60,689 nucleotides of DNA. Source: Coxiellaceae bacterium. GTDB lineage: Bacteria > Pseudomonadota > Gammaproteobacteria > Coxiellales > Coxiellaceae. A program made the translations under genes and the position numbers. Numbering within the stretch: the stretch's first letter is position 1; each line of letters begins with the position of its first letter. The stretch spans positions 116,831 to 177,519 of the forward strand of contig JARGPC010000005.1 of assembly GCA_029212885.1 (NCBI GenBank), written 5' to 3'. The notes under the pieces are model-generated. The model was not told where the DNA came from and did not search any database. It was given only the letters and a program-made list of their open reading frames with translations. Below, piece after piece: positions 9,342 to 16,512 of the stretch.

Positions 9342-10033
9342 TTAGATTTCTCCTGCGAAATAGGTTGCTTGTTTGTATTGCGTTGTTGTGGTGTTACAAC
9401 GCCCACCGAGATAATCATTTTAAAGGCTTCTTCGATAGTGACATCCAAAGGTTTTATTTGTTCTTCACGTACAATCATCATAAAGCCAGATGTTGGGTTG
9501 GGGGCTGTTGGTACGAATACGGTAATATTATTTTCAATATCGGTGTGAGGGAAATCACTGTTGGTTTGAAAGCCAACACTCCAAACATCTTTGCGTGGGA
9601 ATTCGATCATTACAGCACGGCTAAATGCTTTCTCACTGGGTGTTAGCACGGAATGCACGACTTGTTTGGTGGCACCATAGATTGAGCGCACCAGTGGAAT
9701 GCGTGCTAATAACTTTTCCCACAGTTCAACTATTTTGTGACCTAGGAAATGAGTGACCAATACACCTGTAGCAAAAATAACCACGATTGAAAGGATAATG
9801 CCAAAGCCTGGTATATGGTGGCCAAGTATTACGGCAGGTTGATATTTTTGTGGAATTACAGCGGAAACACTATTAATCAGTCGTAATAAAAAACGTACAA
9901 TAAAATAGGTAACCAAAATCGGTAACCATACAAGTAGCCCTGCGACGATGTATTTGCGTAATCTGCCCATGATGGCAAGCATACTGGAATTTGCTATTGC
10001 TGTATAGCTCGGTTGCTGACTGATAGGGTGCAT
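9338..10033 (-). CDS. DUF502 family membrane protein
   Basis: An inner-membrane protein with two N-terminal hydrophobic segments (LRKYIVAGLLVWLPILVTYFI-type, then a second near residue 75-95) and a C-terminal soluble domain with VFVPTAPNPTSGFMMI, which is typical of DUF502. The function of the family is unknown. The start is uncertain: ATGs at 10033, 9982 and 9970 are in frame and none has a good ribosome site; the one at 9970 begins just before the first helix as in most relatives. It overlaps arsC by 4 nt. Confidence 0.85.
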
Positions 10034-10064
10034 CAAGGCAGGGGCGCATCAAGGCGCACAGCTT

Positions 10065-10163
10065 GTCATCCCGCACTTGACTCTGTCATCCCACACCCCG
10101 GATAATCGACTACGTCGATTTCCGGGATGACAATTGAGTGACTACGTCGATTTCCGGCGTGAC
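10065..10163. repeat. GTCAT-type hairpin repeat, locus a
   Basis: A 20-bp unit (10065-10084) is followed by an element of 47 bp (10085-10131) that begins GTCATCCC and ends GGGATGAC. The inside of this element is a long hairpin (10097-10126, arms CCCGG...GTCGATT pairing with one bulge). A partial copy follows to 10163. The flank reads CATCAAGGCGCACAGC, which also flanks the copy at 34.6 kb in the opposite orientation. Confidence 0.85.
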
Positions 10164-10168
10164 AGCAG

Positions 10169-10531
10169 TTACCTGTTAATCGCGATGGCTTCACGTTCGC
10201 CATCAGCATAGTGGTAAAAGCAATAAGTGACGCCATTGCCCATATCGCGCTGATCAAAAAATTGCAGGTTGCTTATCATTTGGTTTAATTGCTTAAGTTC
10301 TTTTTGTGGATTTTGAGTATCAGTGCTGGGGATGAAGGCAGAGAATTCCCACGAGCGATCAGTGTTAAATGTATTGACGCTGTAAGCTGTGCTCAGCATG
10401 GGGCCCTTTTTTATATGCTGAAAGCCGACGGCCTTGAGGGTTGCCTCAGTTGGGCAGGTGATAGCGAGTGCGCTTGATAGTAGACCGGTTGTGATCACTA
10501 ATCCCGATAATAAAGTTTTGCTAATGTTCAT
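10169..10531 (-). CDS. Small secreted protein, unknown
   Basis: 120 residues with a clear signal peptide (KTLLSGLVITTGLLSSALA, cleavage near residue 23) and two cysteines in the mature part (CPTEAT and TYCFYH) that may form a disulphide. It resembles small exported proteins common in Legionella and Coxiella relatives (possibly DUF4949), but I cannot confirm the family. AGGGA lies 5 nt before the ATG. Confidence 0.7.
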   Translation of the reverse strand: MNISKTLLSGLVITTGLLSSALAITCPTEATLKAVGFQHIKKGPMLSTAYSVNTFNTDRSWEFSAFIPSTDTQNPQKELKQLNQMISNLQFFDQRDMGNGVTYCFYHYADGEREAIAINR

Positions 10532-10587
10532 TTAAATCCCTAGTAATTTAGTTTCTCGTAAAAAAGCGGCAGTCTATCATGCGAGGA

Positions 10588-10950
10588 CTAAGGTCTGCTA
10601 GTTCTGGCCTCTACTACGGCTTTAGGAATGCGTGTCATTAAATCACCCGCGATTGTATTAAAGGTGTCTGCGCCGCCTGCGCGAACAGCTTTAAATAAGT
10701 TGTGTCTTGTCTCTATGTTGCTGTAGCTGGTTTTTTGAAACAAGCTGATATTAGAGCCTCTATCATCGCGGTGCTGAATTTTTAGGCCGCGGTCTTTAAA
10801 GTAGTCGGCGAGCATAGCTGTCATAAAAAGACTGGTTGGTATAGCTATCAGGGAGCTTAGGGGTAATACCTTGGTTAAGCTGTAACAACAGGTCGCGAGC
10901 AATCCTATTGTTTTAATATCATCGGTATTGTAACTATATGTACGTGCCAT
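10588..10950 (-). CDS. Hypothetical protein with one or two membrane helices
   Basis: 120 residues, with GGGAG 6 nt before the ATG. Hydrophobic segments occupy about residues 12-27 and 30-50, followed by a charged, helical soluble part. No family recognised. In layout it belongs with the other small membrane proteins of this window (6466, 6910 and 24940). Confidence 0.6.
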   Translation of the reverse strand: MARTYSYNTDDIKTIGLLATCCYSLTKVLPLSSLIAIPTSLFMTAMLADYFKDRGLKIQHRDDRGSNISLFQKTSYSNIETRHNLFKAVRAGGADTFNTIAGDLMTRIPKAVVEARTSRP

Positions 10951-11016
10951 ACTTAACTCCCACAGTGAATGTATGTTTGATTATAAGGGCTATGCATTTT
11001 AAATACATGTGTAACA

Positions 11017-11304
11017 CTAATCACCAGTTGACGAGCTGCTGGATTTTGTATCATCTGATTTTTTGGTATCTGCTTTTTTGCTTTCGGTGCTATTGCTGTC
11101 AGCTTTTGATTTGGCCTTACCTTTATCGCGAAAGTCGGTGACATACCATCCAGTACCTTTCAGCTGAAATCCGGCGGCCGATACTAATTTTTTGAGTCCT
11201 TCTTTATGGCACTCGGGGCAGGTGGTGGCAGGGTTGTCGCTGATTTTTTGCAGTAACTCACACTGATGACCGCATTGTTGGCATTGGTATTCGTAAATTG
11301 GCAT
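11017..11304 (-). CDS. FmdB-family zinc ribbon protein
   Basis: The start at MPIYEYQC (11304) is chosen because GAGG lies 5 nt upstream and the family always begins this way; a longer frame adds four residues. It has 95 residues. Two CxxC pairs (YQCQQCGH and TTCPECH) form a small zinc ribbon, followed by the KKLVSAAGFQLKGTGWYVTDF segment of FmdB proteins. The last 35 residues are only Lys, Ser, Asp, Thr and Ala and must be disordered. The family is a presumed regulator; its role is unproven. Confidence 0.88.
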   Translation of the reverse strand: MPIYEYQCQQCGHQCELLQKISDNPATTCPECHKEGLKKLVSAAGFQLKGTGWYVTDFRDKGKAKSKADSNSTESKKADTKKSDDTKSSSSSTGD

Positions 11305-11456
11305 GTTGCCTCTCAAAATTTTTTAGATGGCGGTATTTTACCAGTTCTTTTTATGAATGAAAGTAAAAATCTATTATTATGTGGTTCCCTGGTCGGAGCC
11401 AGGGATGTTGGTAACGTCATTGCGAGCTACGTACTGGCGCGGCAATCTAAGCGCTC

Positions 11457-12533
11457 TTAGAAAAAGAGGTATTTTATTAAGAAGAATAAGCCTACCAGGA
11501 TGCCGACACGTACAAATATATTGCTAAAGATTTTGCGTAGATGCAGTAACTCTGAGATATAGCCAACAAAGTGGCGGCGAATCAACTTGCTGATCAATTT
11601 GCGAGTGACGGGGGTTGGCCTGCCTTCGAGTGGTCTTTCATGGATGGTGATATCAGGGTTGTGGTTGGCTTCAATAAATACGCCGCGGGTTTTGCCTATG
11701 GGTTTGGTGATATCTTCACAGACAAGATCGAAACCGGTATAGTTGAGGCCTAATGTCTTAGCAGCATATGCAGCTAATTCAGCATTGTGTTTGCATATCA
11801 TGGTGCCGAGTGAGCGGATTGAACCACCGCGTGATGAGTTGGCGGTATAGCATAGCATGACCTCTTGGCCATCTTCGGGCACTGTATCAAGCGTAATGTT
11901 TTGTTCATCGAGACAGATTTTTACTTCTTGATCGACGGCGATCAGCTGCATGGTGGTTTCAGATTTTTTTTCTGACCGTATTACATTGGCTTGATCAATT
12001 AGCTGTTGAATGTTGAGTTTGCCATCGCCTGTTACATTGGCTGATTTACGTTCGACAACACCGATAACCTTGCCATAAAATACTAATACTCGGTAGCACG
12101 TGAGGCCACCATGGAATTCTTCAATGGACATCACTTTATGACGCTTAAATGATTTTTCTAAATAGGCTAATAGTGTTTTTTTATCTTTGATATTGCATAA
12201 AACATCTTGGCCTAAGCCGGTATCTTGTGTGGGTTTGGCTACCACAGGATATTGTAAGCCTTCAAAAGAAAATTTACCTTTTTTAAATTCTTCGCGTGTC
12301 AGGCCGATGGCTTTAGGTACTGGAACGCCGGCATGCTCTAGCATTTTATTCATGCAAAATTTATTTTTGGATAAGTCTATAGATGATCCATTGTTAAAGG
12401 GCGTTGAGCCACCACGAAAAAAATAGCTGTGTTTGCCGAATTTAATCTGAATAGTATCGAGATAAGTGAAATCTAATACCTTGCACTTCAGGTTTAGTGC
12501 GGCTTGTAGAAAGATTAAGGTGTTGTTATTCAT
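11457..12533 (-). CDS. ATP-grasp ligase with C-terminal membrane anchor
   Basis: 358 residues. The body (about 45-320) is an ATP-grasp enzyme like the glutathione-synthetase part of GshAB and the ATP-grasp part of cyanophycin synthetase: VVAKPTQDTGLGQDV (nucleotide lysine and glycine loop), HKVMSIEEFHGGLTCYRVLV, SSRGGS, GFDLVCEDI and the magnesium site FIEANHNPDI. Such enzymes join a carboxylate to an amine through an acyl phosphate. Unusual is a hydrophobic C-terminal helix (about 337-358) that would anchor it to the membrane. The substrate is unknown and no partner gene is adjacent. Confidence 0.8.
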   Translation of the reverse strand: MNNNTLIFLQAALNLKCKVLDFTYLDTIQIKFGKHSYFFRGGSTPFNNGSSIDLSKNKFCMNKMLEHAGVPVPKAIGLTREEFKKGKFSFEGLQYPVVAKPTQDTGLGQDVLCNIKDKKTLLAYLEKSFKRHKVMSIEEFHGGLTCYRVLVFYGKVIGVVERKSANVTGDGKLNIQQLIDQANVIRSEKKSETTMQLIAVDQEVKICLDEQNITLDTVPEDGQEVMLCYTANSSRGGSIRSLGTMICKHNAELAAYAAKTLGLNYTGFDLVCEDITKPIGKTRGVFIEANHNPDITIHERPLEGRPTPVTRKLISKLIRRHFVGYISELLHLRKIFSNIFVRVGILVGLFFLIKYLFF

Positions 12534-12720
12534 TTCTCGCCCTGTGTGATTGCAGTATGAAATATAGTATAGGAGTGGCAGATTAAGGTTTAATTAAGTA
12601 ATTAGTTGATAACAATGATTAAATTCAGTGGGTTACTCTGGTTTGGGCGGCAAATTTATGGGCGCTATCATTGGTTGTGGTGCGTGTAGATTAAGGCTGG
12701 ATTAATTTGTCCAAATGGCT

Positions 12721-12748
12721 ATTACAGCTATATTTATTGCCGTATAAT
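12721..12748 (+). promoter_or_regulatory. Sigma-70-type promoter for the 12.8-15.3 kb operon
   Basis: ATTACA (12721-12726, four of six matches to the -35 consensus) and a perfect TATAAT (12743-12748) are 16 bp apart. The expected start point near 12755 leaves a 28-nt leader before the ATG at 12783, which argues against the GTG at 12759 as start. Confidence 0.55.
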
Positions 12749-12782
12749 TACTGCTTGAGTGATTAAGTATGTAGGTTTTAAG

Positions 12783-13148
12783 ATGACAGTATTTGTAGCG
12801 TATGATCGTATCAAGCCCAGTTTGGATAAGGTTTTTTTTAATGGTTTTTTGCTTTCGAAGTATAAAATAATACTGAGCAGCACGTTACAGAAAATTGTAG
12901 ATACATTGATAGATGACAATACAGTAAATTTAGAAACGGTTCGCAATGTGCTTGAAGACATGAAGGCTATGATTAAAACAGGGTCAGGGCTTCTTCCGTC
13001 CGAATTCACAGTGCCCGTGCGTGTTTTGCCGTTGGATACTGACTCGAGTTTATTTAATCGATTTAGCGCTGCAAAGTATGCGGATACATTGATCGCTGAT
13101 GCTCTTGATGAAGTTGATGTTATTGTTAGTAGGTTCAATAGGTCATGA
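12783..13148 (+). CDS. Small protein coupled to the ankyrin protein, unknown
   Basis: The ATG at 12783 gives 121 residues; a GTG at 12759 would add eight but sits almost on the predicted transcription start. The protein is mixed helical with an acidic C-terminal part. No family recognised. Its TGA overlaps the ATG of the next gene (ATGA, 13145-13148), so the two are made together. A secretion chaperone, partner or immunity-like role for the large downstream protein is possible but is inference. The 438-nt frame on the other strand is rejected. Confidence 0.65.
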   Translation: MTVFVAYDRIKPSLDKVFFNGFLLSKYKIILSSTLQKIVDTLIDDNTVNLETVRNVLEDMKAMIKTGSGLLPSEFTVPVRVLPLDTDSSLFNRFSAAKYADTLIADALDEVDVIVSRFNRS

Positions 13149-15298
13149 GGCAAGTATTTACTTCTTCGCATGAGGTGTCATTGTTTTTGTTGAGTCAGCT
13201 CGACATCCTTTCTGAAAAATACAAAGATGCAGCAGAGTTAGCCGCCTCAATTGATAACTTTAAGCAGCAAGTGATTGCGTATGAGGAGGACCATCAAGCC
13301 GATATGGGTGCTTTGGCGAATCGGTTAAAACAGTTGAATATTGAATTTGGGGCGCTGGGCAGTCCATTGGTTTTGAAGGATTCTTTTTTATTACGCAAGT
13401 TGCATGACGCGCTTGAGGGTTTTGAGGACAGTCGTGACTTGAAAGACCGTTGGCGTGCACCATTGCATAGACGTATAGAAAGCCAGTTGCCATGCCATTT
13501 ATTGATGAACCCAACGCCAGCAATGCAAGCAGCTGCACAGCAGGTATCTGATGGTATTATTGTTGTGTTGCAAGCGGCGAAAGTTAAAAGTGCGCTACCG
13601 GAGAAGATACGCGAATTTATTGCTAGGGTGAACCAAGGTTCTATTCAGTTGTATGCTGGTAGGCTGGATAATCGACGCGAATTTAATATTGATGATATTA
13701 TTGATGCGCTTAAGCCTGAATCAACCGCCTGTTTGGTTTCCATTTTATATTTACACTTCTTATTTAGCCTGCATGTCATGCGTTCAGTACCATTAAGTGC
13801 ATTGGCTGATAAGCCTGTGCCTGTTGAGTTGGTTGCGCTAGTTGAAAAGCATGGGAAGTCGCTTGAGCGCTTTCGTGCACAATTAGATGCGGGTGATCAT
13901 CGTACTTTATCATGGTTGTCAGACGTGGCTCTTATCAGGCATAAGCTGTATGGTGGCCCGCATGATGAGCCTGGTGCAACGACCAAAGGGCGAGGCGCTT
14001 TAACGTCACATGTCACAAATCAGTTGGGGTTGCTGTGCGTTGAGGATAAAAGCAGTTTATTTGCTGCTGGGTTGCCAACCCTGCCGCTTAAATGGAGTCC
14101 TGACGCTATTCGCCAGCTCCCCAACTGGAGCAGCAGTGTTGTTATTGATAGTCTGGGTCGCAATGATCTATATGTGTCTGGAACATCAGGCATGTGCTCT
14201 TTATTTTTATCGATGATGTTGATGGTGGGGCGGCTAAGTCGAGAGCAACAAACACCTTATATAGCGGTCATAGTGGCCTATATTGTTGGTACAGGTCAGC
14301 ACAGTCAAGATGAAGTGCTGCGTTTGGTACGACGTAATTTCCCTTGCTATTTCGATGAGGGTGGCCGCCCAGGAGAAAAGTATGAGGTGCGTACGCCGAG
14401 GGGTGGCAGTTCCATTCGTCCAGCGAAGCTAACCACTTTTTGGCGACAGCTCGCGCGCTTTGATCCGGATTTTGATGATTGCCACGCAGCAGCTTGGTTG
14501 CAGTTAAGTACATTGTATAGGTTGCATTGGCAGAGTTCCGAGGTCATTATGCATTTTGAGTTGACCGCGCCTACTATCGCCCTGTTGAGTGCATGGAAAG
14601 CGTTAGTGCTTCCCACTTTGAGTGACGATATTGATGATGATCAGCTGGCCTGCCTGATTGAAAAGGTGATTGTGTGTAACTATTTTAGTGGGCAACAGTT
14701 GCTGGGGGATTTTTTAGAAAGTGATCACGATAGGCGGTCCAGAATATCAGCGCGACCAAACATTCAACAACTTTTGCATCGCATAGTCTTTGACGGCAAC
14801 AATATAGGGCTATTATTCCTGCTTGATCGTATTCAGGTCGATATAAATGCAGTTAATGATGAGGGTTATACAGTTCTTTTTATCGCGGTACAACAAGGTC
14901 ATGTTGATGTACTTAAGTTGCTCTTGGCAAGAGAAGGCATTGATGTTAATGCGCTTACGGCGGAAGGAGCTACAGCTCTTTTTATCGCTGCACAAGAAGG
15001 TTATATTGATGTGGTTGAATCGTTGCCATTCAATGAGATACCGTTATGTAAAACTGTTGGGGAGTTGGTGTCATTTGCAAGCCGTAGGGAGCGCAGTATT
15101 CAGGAGCGGATGGCTTTACATGTTGGTGATGCTGAGGAGGATGAAGTGGTGACAGTCACACCTTGTGAGATAGCTGCAATTATGGGGCACTCTGATATTG
15201 TCGCGTTACTTGGTCGGAAAAGTGAGGCTAGCATGGCAGAGTCTGGGGCTGGCATGGCAGTGTCTGGGGCCGGGATGGTAGCGCCTGGGCGGGTCTGA
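13145..15298 (+). CDS. Large ankyrin-repeat protein, effector candidate
   Basis: 717 residues. The first 560 match no family I know: an N-terminal helical part with coiled-coil character (about 20-75) and a long mixed middle. Two ankyrin repeats follow (about 565-630: VNDEGYTVLFIAVQQGHVDV, then TAEGATALFIAAQEGYIDV), and a degenerate third after an insertion (TPCEIAAIMGHSDIVALL). The tail repeats SGAGM and is rich in Ser, Gly, Ala and Met. Ankyrin repeats next to a large unknown domain and a small-residue tail are typical of Dot/Icm substrates; this is inference. Translationally coupled to the small gene before it. Confidence 0.8.
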   Translation: MRQVFTSSHEVSLFLLSQLDILSEKYKDAAELAASIDNFKQQVIAYEEDHQADMGALANRLKQLNIEFGALGSPLVLKDSFLLRKLHDALEGFEDSRDLKDRWRAPLHRRIESQLPCHLLMNPTPAMQAAAQQVSDGIIVVLQAAKVKSALPEKIREFIARVNQGSIQLYAGRLDNRREFNIDDIIDALKPESTACLVSILYLHFLFSLHVMRSVPLSALADKPVPVELVALVEKHGKSLERFRAQLDAGDHRTLSWLSDVALIRHKLYGGPHDEPGATTKGRGALTSHVTNQLGLLCVEDKSSLFAAGLPTLPLKWSPDAIRQLPNWSSSVVIDSLGRNDLYVSGTSGMCSLFLSMMLMVGRLSREQQTPYIAVIVAYIVGTGQHSQDEVLRLVRRNFPCYFDEGGRPGEKYEVRTPRGGSSIRPAKLTTFWRQLARFDPDFDDCHAAAWLQLSTLYRLHWQSSEVIMHFELTAPTIALLSAWKALVLPTLSDDIDDDQLACLIEKVIVCNYFSGQQLLGDFLESDHDRRSRISARPNIQQLLHRIVFDGNNIGLLFLLDRIQVDINAVNDEGYTVLFIAVQQGHVDVLKLLLAREGIDVNALTAEGATALFIAAQEGYIDVVESLPFNEIPLCKTVGELVSFASRRERSIQERMALHVGDAEEDEVVTVTPCEIAAIMGHSDIVALLGRKSEASMAESGAGMAVSGAGMVAPGRV

Positions 15299-15314
15299 AG
15301 TTGGGGTGAGAAAT

Positions 15315-15340
15315 CATGGGCCTAATCATTTAGGCCCATG
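15315..15340. terminator. Hairpin between convergent genes
   Basis: A perfect 11-bp stem, CATGGGCCTAA pairing with TTAGGCCCATG, closes a 4-nt loop (TCAT). It lies between the ankyrin gene and nrdB, which converge. T-tracts are poor on both sides, so termination strength is uncertain. Confidence 0.6.
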
Positions 15341-15354
15341 CTGAGAGGGTGTAG

Positions 15355-16500
15355 CTAGTCTTCATCCCACTTTAATGAACCGCCAGCTTGATACTCAATC
15401 ACGCGGGTTTCGAAGAAGTTTTTCTCTTTTTTAAGATCCATCATTTCACTCATCCAAGGGAAGGCATTTTCAGCGCCGTCGTATTGTTCAGGTAAGCCGA
15501 TTTGCTGACAACGACGGTTAGCAATATATTCCAAGTACCCTTTAAACATGTCGGCATTCAGACCTAATACGCCGCGAGGCATGGTGTCATGCGCATATTG
15601 CACTTCAAGATCAACACCACCGCGAATCAATTCAATCATTTCTTGCTGGAATTCAGCTGTCCATAATTGTGGGTTTTCTGCTTTGATTTGATTAATTACA
15701 TCAATACCAAAGTTACAATGCATCGACTCATCACGCAGAATATATTGGAACTGCTCAGATGTGCCGGTCATTTTGCCGCGACGACCCATAGCTAAGATTT
15801 GTGTAAAGCCAACGTAGAAGAAGATACCTTCGAACACGACATAGAATGCAATTAGGTCACGCAATAGGCGTTGATCATCTTTTATGGTTCCGGTATGGAA
15901 GTTAGGATCACCTAAACTGTTAGTGAATGGCAGTGCCCACGCTGCTTTGGTGGATACTGAAGGAACTTCGCGGTACATATTAAAGACTTCCGCTTCGTCC
16001 AGGCCTAAGCTTTCAATCACGTATTGATATGCATGGGTGTGCAACGCTTCTTCGAATGCTTGGCGTAATAAATACTGACGGCATTCTGGGTTAGTGATGT
16101 GGCGATAAACAGCTAATACCAAGTTGTTTGCTACCAATGAATCAGCGGTAGAGAAGAAGCCCAAACTCCGTTTGATAATCATGCGCTCATCATCAGTAAG
16201 GCCGTTAGGGTCTTTCCATAAGGCCACGTCAGCGGCCATATTGATTTCGTTTGGCATCCAATGGTTAGCGCAGCCAGCCAGGTATTTATCCCATGCCCAG
16301 GTGTATTTGAAAGGCACTAATTGGTTTAGGTCAGCACGGCAGTTAATGATTTTTTTATCATCAACCGCAATACGCGCGGCGCCCATTTCCAATTCTTCCA
16401 AGCCGGTGGCACCCACTTGTTCGGTGGTGTCTGTGTCAGTAGTGGCTGCAACGGCGGCATTAGAGTCGCCCTCGTAATCATTCCAGTCTAATAAGCTCAT
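15355..16500 (-). CDS. nrdB: Ribonucleotide reductase class I, beta subunit
   Basis: A 381-residue radical-carrying subunit that makes deoxyribonucleotides with NrdA. The di-iron helices are visible: [12 protein letters not shown], then [12 protein letters not shown], which carries the Glu and His ligands and the tyrosine expected for the radical, and [12 protein letters not shown] with the last Glu and His. The first 60 residues are an acidic, Ala/Thr-rich extension. The C-terminal tail that docks to NrdA is present. It begins 12 nt after nrdA with its own AAGGAG, so it is co-transcribed. Confidence 0.95.
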   Translation of the reverse strand: MSLLDWNDYEGDSNAAVAATTDTDTTEQVGATGLEELEMGAARIAVDDKKIINCRADLNQLVPFKYTWAWDKYLAGCANHWMPNEINMAADVALWKDPNGLTDDERMIIKRSLGFFSTADSLVANNLVLAVYRHITNPECRQYLLRQAFEEALHTHAYQYVIESLGLDEAEVFNMYREVPSVSTKAAWALPFTNSLGDPNFHTGTIKDDQRLLRDLIAFYVVFEGIFFYVGFTQILAMGRRGKMTGTSEQFQYILRDESMHCNFGIDVINQIKAENPQLWTAEFQQEMIELIRGGVDLEVQYAHDTMPRGVLGLNADMFKGYLEYIANRRCQQIGLPEQYDGAENAFPWMSEMMDLKKEKNFFETRVIEYQAGGSLKWDED

Positions 16501-16512
16501 GTTGTTCTCCTT

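Noticed and set aside
12734-13171. Minus-strand frame of 145 codons opposite the small coupled gene
   Set aside because: The plus-strand frame has a promoter, an ATGA coupling to the next gene and normal protein composition; the minus frame has none of these and is a shadow.
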